DNA from: Actinocrinis sp035605935
Lineage (GTDB): Bacteria > Actinomycetota > Actinomycetes > Streptomycetales > Catenulisporaceae
Assembly: GCF_035605935.1 (NCBI RefSeq)
Contig: NZ_DATNGK010000257.1
Coordinates: 1 to 64,000, forward strand
Length of the DNA: 64,000 bases
Reading direction: 5' to 3'
The notes under the pieces: model-generated
Database searches by the model: none
Told to the model about the DNA's origin: nothing
Seen by the model: the letters and a program-made list of their open reading frames with translations, nothing else
Shown here: piece by piece, positions 1 through 8,707 of the stretch
Numbering within the stretch: position 1 is the stretch's first letter
Layout of the letters: each line of letters starts with the position of its first letter
Position numbers and translations under genes: made by a program

Positions 1-16
1 GGGCCTCTGACCTGTG

Positions 17-90
17 TAGCGGGGACAGGATTTGAACCTGCGACCTCTGGGTTATGAGCCCAGCGAGCTACCGAGCTGCTCCACCCCGCG
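17..90 (-). tRNA. Initiator tRNA-fMet (CAT)
   Basis: Read on the minus strand this is a 74-nt cloverleaf with anticodon CAT in the loop CTCATAA. The anticodon stem carries three consecutive G:C pairs (GGG/CCC) and the acceptor end has an unpaired C1/U72, both marks of initiator rather than elongator tRNA-Met. The T-loop GTTCAAATC is intact. The 3' CCA is not encoded: after discriminator A73 the sequence reads CAC. No other tRNA lies in the window. Confidence 0.96.
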
Positions 91-103
91 TCGGTGTGTC
101 TCT

Positions 104-109
104 ACTGTA
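104..109 (-). promoter_or_regulatory. Candidate -10 hexamer of the tRNA-fMet promoter
   Basis: TACAGT on the minus strand lies 13 nt before the tRNA 5' end and fits the actinobacterial -10 pattern TANNNT. No convincing -35 is seen at 16-18 nt; the nearest is TTGCTT at about 19 nt. The placement suits a short tRNA leader, but the match is short and could be chance. Confidence 0.4.
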
Positions 110-266
110 GGTCGAAGGTCACCGCAGAAGCAAATCGGATAGCTCGAAGCGGCCAACGAGCGGAAGAACGCTGCCATACGCGGGGCGTTTGCGCTGGTCG
201 GGGCTCGGCTCGGTGGCGTGCCCGGCGTGGTGGTCTGCGGGGTCCCGCGTCGGGGAGAATGGGCGC

Positions 267-833
267 ATGGAGAACGGGAAGGCCTCGGCCGCCATGAACG
301 CCGCGCTGACGCAGTCGCTGATCGAACTGGAGCAGCACGTCTCCCGCGACGGCTGGGACCAGGGGCCTCGGCTGTTCGCGCTGGCGGATACCGCGGCTCT
401 CATCAGGGCCGAGCCGCGGTTGGCCGCCGCGCTGGCGCCGGAGACCCTGGAGGTCGAGGGACTGTCACCGCTGCGGGCTTACACGTCGATCGAGCAGGAG
501 GACTTTCCGGGCCAGAAGGCTCTCGACGAGGCGCTGGCCGGCATCGCGTGGCCGGAGACCGTGGACGGGGCCGCTTTGGTGGTCGAGCGCGTGATGCTGC
601 CTCCGGACGCCGAGGGCGGGATGCCTGCCGACGGCTCCGGGGTAGACCTGGACGCGTGGGTGGCTGCCCATCCGCAGCGGCAAGAGGTGCGGATCGCCGT
701 GGGCGTGCTGCGGGACGGCTCACGGGACTGCGCGCTCAGGCTTCGGTCGCGCGATGCCGATGACGAAGTGCTGTCGGGGCCTGGGCTCGTGCCGAATCTT
801 GAAGAGGCGTTGGCGGAGACGTTGCTGGATTGA
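267..833 (+). CDS. PPA1309 family protein (conserved actinobacterial, unknown function)
   Basis: An acidic cytoplasmic protein of 188 residues recognised as the PPA1309 family, which is widespread in actinobacteria but uncharacterised. The frame is open further upstream, but ATG at 267 is preceded by GGGGAGA about 8 nt away and the upstream residues look like non-coding translation. Motifs such as EGLSPLRAYTSIEQEDFPGQ and a C-terminal VPNLEEALAETLLD resemble family members. No signal peptide or membrane segment. It is convergent with the PDZ protease gene. Confidence 0.8.
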   Translation: MENGKASAAMNAALTQSLIELEQHVSRDGWDQGPRLFALADTAALIRAEPRLAAALAPETLEVEGLSPLRAYTSIEQEDFPGQKALDEALAGIAWPETVDGAALVVERVMLPPDAEGGMPADGSGVDLDAWVAAHPQRQEVRIAVGVLRDGSRDCALRLRSRDADDEVLSGPGLVPNLEEALAETLLD

Positions 834-925
834 GGCGGGCGGGCCGTGCAGGGCGCCGGACGGACTGACTGACTAACTGACTGGTTGTGAGGTTGCGGGC
901 GGAAACCAGGCGAGCTGACGGCGGA

Positions 926-1981
926 TCAGCAGCTCGGCGGGGTCTTGCCCGCGCGGACGTCTGCCAGCGCGGTGAGCGCGTCCTGGAGGGTCGAGACCTT
1001 CGCCAGCTCGAGGCCGGACGGCAGGTTCGCCTTCGCGTCGGCGCAGTTGTCCGCCGGGGCGAGGAACACGGTGGCTCCGTCGCGGCGCGCCCCGATCGTC
1101 TTCATCTGGATGCCGCCGATCGCGCCGACGTTCCCGGACGCGTCGATCGTGCCCGTGCCCGCGACGATCTTGCCGCCGGACAGGTCGCCGCCAGGGGTGA
1201 GCTTGTCGATGATGCCGAGCGCGAACATCATGCCGGCGCTCGGGCCGCCGACCCCGTTGAGCTGGATGCTCACGTCGAACGGGAAGGAGTTCTCGCTCTC
1301 CACCGAGAAGCCGACGACTGCCTTGCCCTTGCTGTTCTTGGTCGTGCTCGTGACAATCGTCTGTTCCTTGGTGCCGCGCGAGACGACGAAGGTGACTTGC
1401 TGACCGGGCGTCACCCTCTGGATCACGTTCTGCACGAGGGCCAGCCCGCTGTCGCCACCGCTCTTGATCGCTGTGCCGTTGATCGACTTGATGATGTCGC
1501 CGGCCTGAAGCTTGCCGTCCGCGGGCGTGCCCGAAGTCACCGAAGCGATGACGGCTTCGCTGCCCGTGGGCTTGATGTCTAGGGCGCTAAGGGCAGCCGT
1601 GATTGCCGCATCCTGCGAGTCAGTGAACGCCACCGCGTTCTCTTGGTCGCTCTGCTGCTGCGTCGTGCCTGGCGGGTAGATCGTCTCCTTGGGCACAATC
1701 GCCTGATCCGAGCTGAGCCATCCGACCAGGGCTGTGCCGAGCGGCATCTGGTAGTCCTGGCTCGACACGCCGACCGTCACCATGCGCAGTTCGCCATCGG
1801 TCTTGTACGTCTGGCGGCCGGTTACCGTGATCAGCGGCGTGCCCTGATATGAGCCGAGCGTGTCGAAGGTCGGCCCGGGGGTCATCTCCGCGTAGGGCAC
1901 CGGCTGGAAGTACACGCCGATCCCGAAAGCGGCGAGAAGGGCTCCTGAGACAGCGAGCGTGACAGTGCGTCGGCGCGGCAT
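926..1981 (-). CDS. PDZ domain, Lon-like serine protease (YlbL type, S16)
   Basis: A membrane-anchored protease of 351 residues: a short basic N-terminus, one transmembrane segment at about 7-25, a PDZ domain around residues 125-215, and a Lon-type catalytic domain from about 225. The catalytic dyad is visible: Ser248 in GVGGPSAGMMFALG and Lys294 in GGIQMKTIGA. Proteins of this family (YlbL in Bacillus) cleave membrane or extracytoplasmic substrates. It lies directly downstream of a small membrane protein gene on the same strand. Length matches the family and both catalytic residues are present, so it is probably active. Confidence 0.93.
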   Translation of the reverse strand: MPRRRTVTLAVSGALLAAFGIGVYFQPVPYAEMTPGPTFDTLGSYQGTPLITVTGRQTYKTDGELRMVTVGVSSQDYQMPLGTALVGWLSSDQAIVPKETIYPPGTTQQQSDQENAVAFTDSQDAAITAALSALDIKPTGSEAVIASVTSGTPADGKLQAGDIIKSINGTAIKSGGDSGLALVQNVIQRVTPGQQVTFVVSRGTKEQTIVTSTTKNSKGKAVVGFSVESENSFPFDVSIQLNGVGGPSAGMMFALGIIDKLTPGGDLSGGKIVAGTGTIDASGNVGAIGGIQMKTIGARRDGATVFLAPADNCADAKANLPSGLELAKVSTLQDALTALADVRAGKTPPSC

Positions 1982-2080
1982 GTGAACGACCCTAATGCAC
2001 GATTCTGCGGGCGTGCGTGCGGGAGGGGGGAACGGCAGGCGCGGTGGAGGGGAGGCGGTGCGGCAGCGGGATCGGCGCGA

Positions 2081-2281
2081 TTAATCGATCGTGGAGACGG
2101 TCGAGCGCTGGGGCGGCGCGGGCCGCTGCGTGCGGGCGAGGACTTCGCGCGCCCGCTGGTAGCGGTGCAGGGTGCCGACGTCCTCACGGGCACGCCGGAC
2201 CCGTCGCGCGGTGGCCGCCACAATAGCCGCCACGACGACCGCGACCGCCGGGATGGCCCACCAGACCAGGATCGAGAGCAC
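2081..2281 (-). CDS. Small membrane protein, unknown function
   Basis: A 66-residue protein with one hydrophobic helix at about residues 3-25 (LVWWAIPAVAVVVAAIVAA) followed by a strongly basic, probably cytoplasmic tail ending STVSTID. The placement between moaE and the PDZ protease, on the same strand with 16 bp to moaE, resembles small membrane genes in related actinomycetes. No domain is recognised. Possible roles include assisting the PDZ protease, but that rests only on adjacency. Confidence 0.6.
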   Translation of the reverse strand: MLSILVWWAIPAVAVVVAAIVAATARRVRRAREDVGTLHRYQRAREVLARTQRPAPPQRSTVSTID

Positions 2282-2297
2282 GGATCGGCAGCCTAGA

Positions 2298-2768
2298 TCA
2301 AATTCCGACCCAGGTGTGGGAGCCGTCCCGGAACTCCTCCCGCTTCCAGATCGGTACCTGTGCCTTGAGGGTGTCGATCAGTGCCCTACACGCAGCGAAC
2401 GCCTCGGCTCGGTGCGCGGCGGATGCCGCGACGACGACCGCAAGGTCACCGACGCGAAGGGTTCCGATGCGATGTACTGCGGCCAGGGCCGTGCCTGGAT
2501 GGTCTGCGGCGACCTTGCGCGCAACCTCGAGAAGTTGTTCGCGCGCGGTGGGATGAGCGGAGTATTCGAGCTCGGTGACCTGCTCCCCCGGGCGTTCCGG
2601 GGTGTGGTCGCGCACGGCGCCGATGAACAGGTCGATGCCGCCGGCGTGGCGGTCAGTGACGGCGCGCAGCACCTCGTCCACGGACAGCGGCGTGTCGCGT
2701 ACGTCGATGAGGCGGACGGGGTCAGTCACGGTCACCTCGTCGTCGAGGGTGATTGGGTCGGGGCTCAT
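2298..2768 (-). CDS. moaE: Molybdopterin synthase catalytic subunit MoaE
   Basis: The large subunit of molybdopterin synthase, which with thiocarboxylated MoaD inserts sulfur into precursor Z during molybdenum cofactor synthesis. The 156-residue product has the family signatures FIGAVRDHTPE, VHRIGTLRVGD, and the active-site lysine segment KAQVPIWKREEF. ATG at 2768 is chosen because earlier in-frame codons overlap the neighbouring SDR gene and do not look like MoaE. No moaD is in the window, so the partner is encoded elsewhere. Confidence 0.92.
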   Translation of the reverse strand: MSPDPITLDDEVTVTDPVRLIDVRDTPLSVDEVLRAVTDRHAGGIDLFIGAVRDHTPERPGEQVTELEYSAHPTAREQLLEVARKVAADHPGTALAAVHRIGTLRVGDLAVVVAASAAHRAEAFAACRALIDTLKAQVPIWKREEFRDGSHTWVGI

Positions 2769-2808
2769 AAGATCATCATCTCGAATTGGGGCGCTTACAG
2801 GCGGCGGG

Positions 2809-3909
2809 TCAGGTGGCGCGGCGCTTCTTGCGGGCACGGCGCACCAGGGCGGCGGTGCCGACCAGCGCGACAGTGGCTCCGGCCGCACCGAGGCCTGCCG
2901 CCGCGTCCTTCTTGCCGAGGCGGCGAGACAACGCGGCATGGTGGCCCTCGATCTCGACCAGCAGCGCCTGGAACGCCTCGGCGTTGCTGAACTGCGGCAG
3001 CCAGCCGGTGGCCTTGAGCTTCTCGGTGGAGACCGCCCACGGGTGCATGACGTACTGCAGATCGGTCGCGGGGGCCGGGGTCAGGTGTAGGCGGTGCAGG
3101 CGTTCGGCGGCGCCGATGGCCAGCGTCTCGGGCAGTTCCATGCGGCGCATGCCAGAGATCTCCTCGACCTCCTGCTGCCCGAGCCAGCCCTCGCTGCCGA
3201 CCGCGAGCGGGCCGTCAATCTCGCTCAGCGCGGCGTGCACGAGGCCGGAGGCCAGGTCCTCGATGTGGCAGAACTGCCAGCACGGCTCGGAATCCTTGAC
3301 CACGAGCAGCCGGGGGGCCTCGAAGTGGCGGGTGAACACGGTGTCCACGCCGGGGCCGGTCAGCACCGCGGGACGCAGGACGGTGACCGAAAGGCCGGGA
3401 TGTGCCTTCGGGGCGCGTTCCGCCAATCGTTCGATTTCCAGATAATCGCCGACGAGCGAGCCGTCGGGTACCGCGCGCAACGGTGCGTCTTCGGCGAGCG
3501 GTACGGGGTTATCCGGGTAGGCGCCGTAGACAACGGCACTCGTGAAGAGCACGACCCGGCTTACGCCAGCGGCCGCTGCGGCAGTGAGCACGGTCTGCGT
3601 ACCGCGCACGTTCCAAGCGGTACGCGCCTTGGTGTCGGTGTCAGGTGACGTGTCGATGTCCGCGTGGATGACGACGTCTACGTCCCCGAGCCGTTCGGTC
3701 AGGCCCGGATCACGTACATCCGCCTGCCGGAACACCACGCCCGGCACGTCCAGCCTGCGGGTATCGAGCGCCACGGCTTTGCGTACGCCCTCGTGACCGG
3801 CCAGGCGCACCGCCACCGCCGCGCCGATCACGTCGGCCGCGCCGGTGACCGCTACGGTGAGTCGCGCCGAACGGCGCCGTCCGCCTTCTGCCGGGGAACT
3901 CACAGGCAC
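2809..3909 (-). CDS. Atypical NAD-dependent epimerase/dehydratase (extended SDR)
   Basis: A 366-residue protein with the Rossmann architecture of extended short-chain dehydrogenases: an N-terminal nucleotide-binding motif (VTGAADVIG, about residues 20-28), an acidic LGDVDVVIHAD strand, and SAVVYGAYP. Two hallmark positions differ: the usual TGxxGxxG reads TGAADVIG with Asp for the middle Gly, and the usual YxxxK reads YLEIE with Glu for Lys. The C-terminus carries a hydrophobic stretch (GLGAAGATVALVGTAALV) and a basic tail, suggesting a tail anchor. It probably binds a nucleotide, but classic dehydrogenase chemistry is doubtful; a binding or regulatory role is possible. It is followed by moaE on the same strand. 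Confidence 0.78.
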   Translation of the reverse strand: MPVSSPAEGGRRRSARLTVAVTGAADVIGAAVAVRLAGHEGVRKAVALDTRRLDVPGVVFRQADVRDPGLTERLGDVDVVIHADIDTSPDTDTKARTAWNVRGTQTVLTAAAAAGVSRVVLFTSAVVYGAYPDNPVPLAEDAPLRAVPDGSLVGDYLEIERLAERAPKAHPGLSVTVLRPAVLTGPGVDTVFTRHFEAPRLLVVKDSEPCWQFCHIEDLASGLVHAALSEIDGPLAVGSEGWLGQQEVEEISGMRRMELPETLAIGAAERLHRLHLTPAPATDLQYVMHPWAVSTEKLKATGWLPQFSNAEAFQALLVEIEGHHAALSRRLGKKDAAAGLGAAGATVALVGTAALVRRARKKRRAT

Positions 3910-4100
3910 ACTCCGATGGTTACTAGGTGAGGGGACGGGACACTCCGTTCACCGTAAAGTCTGTTCTATCCGTAGAGTGCGTGATCCCCGAGTGATTGAG
4001 TGGCCGTGCTTCCCGTGAACACGCTTCTCGTGCGCGCCGCGTCAGGCGCGGCCGCCCCGGGGGTTCCTCTCCAGTGTGGACGATTGTCTAGAGGTTCGAC

Positions 4101-5645
4101 GTGAACGACCACCCAGAAAGTTTCCCACCGGGCGGGGACGAGCCGGAGCCGGTGCCGTTCGAGGACATCGTCAAGGGGCTGGAGGGCCTCGGTGCCGACG
4201 TCGAGCGCGAGGAGACCGAGGCGCAGCAACGGTCAGCTGGTGAGCAGGCCGAACGTGGCGGTCAAGAACAGCCGGAGGCGAGCGCACAGCAGGGCGCGGG
4301 TGGCGCGGAGGCCGGGGCGAACCCGCTGGCCGGCCTGCTCGGCGCGCTCGGTCTCGGCGGCGCGGCGGGCGGGGACATGGGCGAGTCGCTGTCCAAGTTC
4401 GCCGCGGGGCTCGGCCAGCAGATGCCCGGCTTCGACCCGCAGATGCTCATGATGATGATGGGCCGCATCCAGTCGCTGATGAACAGCGGCGAGGGCCCGG
4501 TGAACTGGGCGCTGGCCCGGGACGTCGCGCGCACGGTGTCCGCTTCACAGCCGGATCCGACGCCGACCTCCGGCGAGCTGGGCCCGATCGAGGACGCGGT
4601 GCGGCTCGCCGAACATTGGCTCGACGAGGCGACCGCGCTGCCGGCCGGCACTACCGGGGCGCTGGCCTGGAGCCGCGCCGAGTGGATCGAGAAGACGCTG
4701 CCGGTCTGGAAGCAGCTGGTCGAGCCGGTGGCGGAGCGGATGACCGGTGCGATGAGCGGACTGCTTCCGGAAGCCGCGGCCGGAGCCGCCGCACCGATCA
4801 CCGGGATCGTGCGGCAGATGGGCGGCTCGCTGTTCGGGCATCAGGTCGGCACGGCGCTGGCGCAGCTGGCCACCGAGGTGCTCGGCTCCTCGGACATCGG
4901 CCTTCCGCTCGGCCCGGACGGCAAGGCGGTGCTGTTGCCGGCGAACGTCACGGCGTTCAGCGCGGGGCTGGAGATCCCGGCGACCGAGGTGCGGCTGTAC
5001 CTGGCGATGCGTGAGGTCGCCTATCACCGCCTGTTCGCGCACGTGCCGTGGCTCAAGGCGCACGTCCTGGGCGCGGTTGAGGCGTACGCGCGCGGGATCA
5101 CCGTGGATCAGAGCCGCATCGAGGAGCTGATGCGCAACGCGCAGTCCCCCGAAGGTCTGGCCGACCTACAGAGCGTGTTCGAGGAAGGCATCACCTTCAC
5201 CGCACCTGACAATCCGCAGCAGCGGGCCGCGCTGGCGAGGCTGGAGACGATCCTGGCGCTGACCGAGGGTTGGGTGGACGCAGTGGTCAACGCGGCGGCC
5301 GCACCGAACCTGCCACATGCGGCCGCGCTGCGTGAGACGCTGCGGCGCCGCCGGGCTTCCGGCGGGCCCGCGGAGCAGACCTTCTCGGCACTGGTCGGTC
5401 TGGAGATGCGGCCGCGGCGGTTGCGCGATGCGTCCCGGCTGTGGGCTTCGCTCGGGGACGCGCGCGGCATCGACGGGCGTGACGACCTCTGGGCGCATCC
5501 GGATCTGCTGCCGACCGCGGAGGACCTGGACGACCCGGACGGTTTTGTGCACCGCGACGAGATCGACATGTCAGGGCTGGCCGACATGTTCAACGAGGAC
5601 GAGAACGAGAAGAAGTCGGGCGAGGAGGAGAAGGGCGGGGAGTGA
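4101..5645 (+). CDS. Zinc-dependent metalloprotease-like protein (DUF2342 family)
   Basis: A 514-residue protein of the actinobacterial DUF2342/zincin-like putative hydrolase family, sometimes annotated as associated with F420 biosynthesis. After an acidic, Gln/Ala-rich N-terminus comes a Met-rich stretch (QMLMMMMGRIQSLM), then the conserved core with REVAYHRLFAHVPW at about 304-317, which holds the Glu/His residues assumed to bind zinc. The C-terminus is highly charged. GTG at 4101 is preceded by AGAGG six nt upstream. No signal peptide is seen. Proteolysis is inferred from the family and not demonstrated by the sequence. Confidence 0.82.
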   Translation: MNDHPESFPPGGDEPEPVPFEDIVKGLEGLGADVEREETEAQQRSAGEQAERGGQEQPEASAQQGAGGAEAGANPLAGLLGALGLGGAAGGDMGESLSKFAAGLGQQMPGFDPQMLMMMMGRIQSLMNSGEGPVNWALARDVARTVSASQPDPTPTSGELGPIEDAVRLAEHWLDEATALPAGTTGALAWSRAEWIEKTLPVWKQLVEPVAERMTGAMSGLLPEAAAGAAAPITGIVRQMGGSLFGHQVGTALAQLATEVLGSSDIGLPLGPDGKAVLLPANVTAFSAGLEIPATEVRLYLAMREVAYHRLFAHVPWLKAHVLGAVEAYARGITVDQSRIEELMRNAQSPEGLADLQSVFEEGITFTAPDNPQQRAALARLETILALTEGWVDAVVNAAAAPNLPHAAALRETLRRRRASGGPAEQTFSALVGLEMRPRRLRDASRLWASLGDARGIDGRDDLWAHPDLLPTAEDLDDPDGFVHRDEIDMSGLADMFNEDENEKKSGEEEKGGE

Positions 5646-5668
5646 CCCCGGTGCTCATTCCGCGGCGT

Positions 5669-6574
5669 TCATTCCCCCGTGCTGACGGGCCGGTTCGGAT
5701 TGGTAATCCAATCCGACCATGAGCCCGGGTAAAGCGCGGCTCTGATTCCGGACAGCTCAAGCGCGAGCACCTCGTGCGCGGCGGTGACCCCTGATCCGCA
5801 GTACACGCCGACCTCGCGGCCGTTCATCCCGTTGGCGCCCAGCGAAGCGAAGCGGGTACGCAGGATCTCCGACGGCAGGAACCGGTCGTCCGGTCCGACG
5901 TTGTCGCGGGTCGGCGCGCTGACCGCGCCAGGGATGTGCCCAGCGACCGGGTCGATCGGCTCCACGTCGCCGCGGAACCTGGCCGCGGCGCGCGCGTCGA
6001 GCAGCACTCCCTCGATCGCGAGCTTGGCGGCTGCGTCGGCGTCGATGACCGGCATTGCGCCCGGTACCGCGATGAAGTTCCCTGTGCCGGTCGCGGCGCC
6101 GAGTTCGGAGGTGCCCGGCGCCTCGCCGGAGACCGTTGGCAGGCCGGCCGCCGACCATGCGGCGTATCCGCCGTCGAGCACCTTTACGTCGGAGTGGCTG
6201 AAGTACCGCAACAACCACCACGCACGCGCCGCTGCCGTCGCGTCAGCCGCGTCGTACACGACGACTGGCCGGTCATCCGATACGCCCAGCGATCGCATCG
6301 CGGCCTGAAAGTCCTCTGTGCTGGGCAGCGGATGACGGCCTCCTGCGCCGCTTGGCCCGTGCGGTCCGGCGAGCTGGTGATCGAGGTCGACGAAGCGCGC
6401 GCCCGGGATGTGACCGGCGGCGTAGAGGTCGCGTCCCGGCGGACCGGCCAGTGACCAGCGCACGTCAAGCAGCGTCACGGTCCCACTCGGCGCCGCAGCC
6501 TTGCCCACGCCGAGCTGTTCGGCGAGCCGTTCGATGGAGATCAGCGGCGCGCGGTCTACGGATTCAGGGGCCAT
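5669..6574 (-). CDS. Thiosulfate/3-mercaptopyruvate sulfurtransferase
   Basis: A two-domain rhodanese of 301 residues. The N-terminal domain (about 10-145) is the inactive structural copy; the C-terminal domain holds the catalytic cysteine Cys259 in CGSGVTA, a loop typical of mercaptopyruvate sulfurtransferases rather than the CRKGVTA form of classic rhodanese. The gene sits seven bp downstream of the phosphodiesterase gene on the same strand and is convergent with the zincin gene. It probably transfers sulfane sulfur to cyanide or thiols in the cytoplasm; the natural acceptor cannot be told from sequence. Confidence 0.92.
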   Translation of the reverse strand: MAPESVDRAPLISIERLAEQLGVGKAAAPSGTVTLLDVRWSLAGPPGRDLYAAGHIPGARFVDLDHQLAGPHGPSGAGGRHPLPSTEDFQAAMRSLGVSDDRPVVVYDAADATAAARAWWLLRYFSHSDVKVLDGGYAAWSAAGLPTVSGEAPGTSELGAATGTGNFIAVPGAMPVIDADAAAKLAIEGVLLDARAAARFRGDVEPIDPVAGHIPGAVSAPTRDNVGPDDRFLPSEILRTRFASLGANGMNGREVGVYCGSGVTAAHEVLALELSGIRAALYPGSWSDWITNPNRPVSTGE

Positions 6575-6580
6575 ATCACC

Positions 6581-7843
6581 TCATCCTCGCACTTCCAGCA
6601 GGGGAACCAGCCGTTCGGCCGCGGTCATCGAACCGTGCATGCCGATCAGCCGGGTCTCGACCACCTCGCGCTCGGACGCGACCACCGCCCAGTCCCCGCG
6701 CATCGCGACCACCACGTCGCCGATCCGGTCGCGCATGCTTGGATCCACGCCGGAACCGAACCAGCCCTCGGCGATGGCATCCTCGCGGGAGCGCACGGCC
6801 GCGACACCGTCGAGGCGCTCGGACCAGATCGCCAGCACGTCGCGCTCCGCGCCGGAGTGTGCGTATACGTGTCGAGCCCGCGCCTCGCCGCCGAGCAAGG
6901 CGACACCGGCCCGCAACTCCCAGTCGGTGTCCGCGTCGATGCGATGCTCCACGGGCACATCAAGCATGCCGTGATCCGCGATCACATAGAGCGACGAGTC
7001 CTGCGGCAGCCGCTCGGCGAGCCACTGCACCAACGCATCGACGTAGCCGAGCTGGTCGCGCCAGGCCTGTGAGCCGACGCCCGTCGCATGTCCTACGAAA
7101 TCAAGATCCGAATAATAGAGGTAAACGAGGGCCGGGTCGGGCTCCTCAAGCGCCTGCAGGGCCCGCTCAGCCCGCACGTCTGGCGGCTCCGCCCCGCAGA
7201 AGCGGGCCCCCCGGAACACCGAGCGGGTCAGGCCGGACTCGGCGAAGCGCGGAGAGGAGACGTGCGTGACCGCGACCCCGGCCCGGCGCAGCCGTTCGAA
7301 CATCGTCTCCTGCGGCTGCCACTGCAGCGGATCCACGTCCTGATCCCATTTCAGGAAGTTCATCAACTTCCCGGTGCCCGGCACCATGAGCTTGTAGCCG
7401 AGCATCCCGTGCGCGCCGGGCGGCAGGCCGGTGCCGATCGAGGAGAGCGAGGTGGAGGTCGTGGAGGGGAAGCCGGCGGTGAGCGTGCGGCCGATGCCCT
7501 GCGGTCCGATGCCCTGCGGTCCGTTCTGCAACAGCGCCGCGAGGTAAGGAGCCGCGTCGGCGTTCTTGAGGATCAGCTCGCTGCCCATTCCGTCGACCAG
7601 GAACAGGCATGCGCGCCGGACCGGATGCAGTTCCCACAGATCAGCGGTCGTGGTCATCGACGCGGACGCGGACACGCCGAGCGCGGCGCCGATCGCGGGC
7701 AGCACGTCACATAGTGCGCCCGAGCCGTAAGCCGGGTAGTCGAACCCGGCCTCCCCGTCGGCCGCCCCCGCGTCCACGCCGCTACCCGCGTCCAGCTGAG
7801 CCGAGTTCGACGGTGGCAGCCGCGAGCGCCTGAGCGAACTCAA
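6581..7843 (-). CDS. Alkaline phosphatase superfamily nucleotide pyrophosphatase/phosphodiesterase
   Basis: A 420-residue member of the type I phosphodiesterase/nucleotide pyrophosphatase group. Metal-site and catalytic motifs are visible: FLVDGMG (Asp84), the nucleophile-bearing loop FPSTTSTSLSSIGTG (about 125-139), YSDLDFVGHATG, and IADHGMLDVP. There is no clear signal peptide, so it is likely cytoplasmic. The first codons overlap the end of the DUF5998 gene by 62 bp; the poorly conserved first 30 residues mean the true start could lie a little downstream. A perfect 15-bp tandem duplication adds GPQGI twice just before the catalytic loop. Confidence 0.87.
   Translation of the reverse strand: MSSLRRSRLPPSNSAQLDAGSGVDAGAADGEAGFDYPAYGSGALCDVLPAIGAALGVSASASMTTTADLWELHPVRRACLFLVDGMGSELILKNADAAPYLAALLQNGPQGIGPQGIGRTLTAGFPSTTSTSLSSIGTGLPPGAHGMLGYKLMVPGTGKLMNFLKWDQDVDPLQWQPQETMFERLRRAGVAVTHVSSPRFAESGLTRSVFRGARFCGAEPPDVRAERALQALEEPDPALVYLYYSDLDFVGHATGVGSQAWRDQLGYVDALVQWLAERLPQDSSLYVIADHGMLDVPVEHRIDADTDWELRAGVALLGGEARARHVYAHSGAERDVLAIWSERLDGVAAVRSREDAIAEGWFGSGVDPSMRDRIGDVVVAMRGDWAVVASEREVVETRLIGMHGSMTAAERLVPLLEVRG
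7491..7520. repeat. Perfect 15-bp tandem duplication inside the phosphodiesterase gene
   Basis: CCGATGCCCTGCGGT occurs twice head to tail (7491-7505 and 7506-7520). It is in frame and encodes a doubled GPQGI about ten residues before the catalytic FPSTT loop. Replication slippage is the simplest explanation. Confidence 0.95.
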
Positions 7844-8408
7844 GCGTCATGCGTACCGCATCCGGGCCGTCCGCACCGGTGGACACCCTCAGCGACAGGT
7901 CGTCGCCCGTGACAGTGCCGGTATACCCGTGGTCTGCCTCGCAGTGCGGGTCACCACAGTTGGCCGGTTCGAGGTCCACTCTGCCCACCGCACCCCAGCC
8001 GACGGTAAGCACGACCTCGCGCGGGAGCGTGCCCTTCACATGCTTCGCCGGATCATCCACGACCCTGGTGACGACGACCGTTGATACCCGGTCGAGCCGC
8101 ACGGTCTCGGTCGAGGTGGAAGCGTACGAGCCCACCTGCGAGTCCACTCCGTCGAGTTCCGGCTCGGTGCCGTGCTCGTCGGTGTGGCCGACCACGAGGC
8201 GCCGTTGGGTCAGCGCGAGCACGGTGACGTGGCGGCGCACCTCCTCGGCGTCGAAGGTCGTCTCCTGGTGGACCAGATGGCTGATGACCGGTTCGCCGCC
8301 GAGCGCGGTCTCGACCGCCTCGGCGACCAGCGCCGGGTAATAGCCGCTGCGCTCGATGGAGGCGCGCAGACCTGGGTCGAGGGCGCCGGAGTCGGTTCTC
8401 TGGGGCAT
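7782..8408 (-). CDS. DUF5998 family protein
   Basis: A 208-residue acidic protein matching the actinobacterial DUF5998 family of unknown function. Recognisable segments are LRASIERSGYYPALVAEAVE near the N-terminus and ANCGDPHCEADHGYTG, whose two Cys and two His could form a metal site. ATG at 8408 is preceded by GAGGA seven nt upstream; longer in-frame extensions are Cys-rich non-coding translation. The gene overlaps the following phosphodiesterase gene by 62 bp, implying co-transcription, and is divergent from parC. Confidence 0.82.
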   Translation of the reverse strand: MPQRTDSGALDPGLRASIERSGYYPALVAEAVETALGGEPVISHLVHQETTFDAEEVRRHVTVLALTQRRLVVGHTDEHGTEPELDGVDSQVGSYASTSTETVRLDRVSTVVVTRVVDDPAKHVKGTLPREVVLTVGWGAVGRVDLEPANCGDPHCEADHGYTGTVTGDDLSLRVSTGADGPDAVRMTLEFAQALAAATVELGSAGRG

Positions 8409-8707
8409 AGGCCAATCCTCGCACTGCCGAGGCTCGGGCGCGCACATCGGGTCGCGGCCGGTTTCCGGGCGTCGTGGCCGGATCCGCGCGGTTCTGTCGG
8501 TGCCCGGCGGGAGAATGGGTGCCGCACAATGAGAGGATTCGCGCCGCGGCCGCAGAGTCGGCGGCGGCACGATCCGCTGACGACGGTTGACAGTTACACG
8601 CAGCCGGTCAGGACAGAACGCCCCGAAGCAGCCCAGTCCGAGACAGCACGGCCCGAGACAGCCCGACCAAACACAGCACAGCCGACAGGTACAGGAGCAG
8701 CGCAGCC

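Noticed and set aside
863..884. GACTGACTGACTAACTGACT microsatellite-like tract after the PPA1309 gene
   Set aside because: Only a few imperfect copies, in a short convergent gap; no function indicated.
8585..8613. TTGACA as a -35 of the parC promoter
   Set aside because: The hexamer is perfect, but no TANNNT -10 follows at 16-19 bp.
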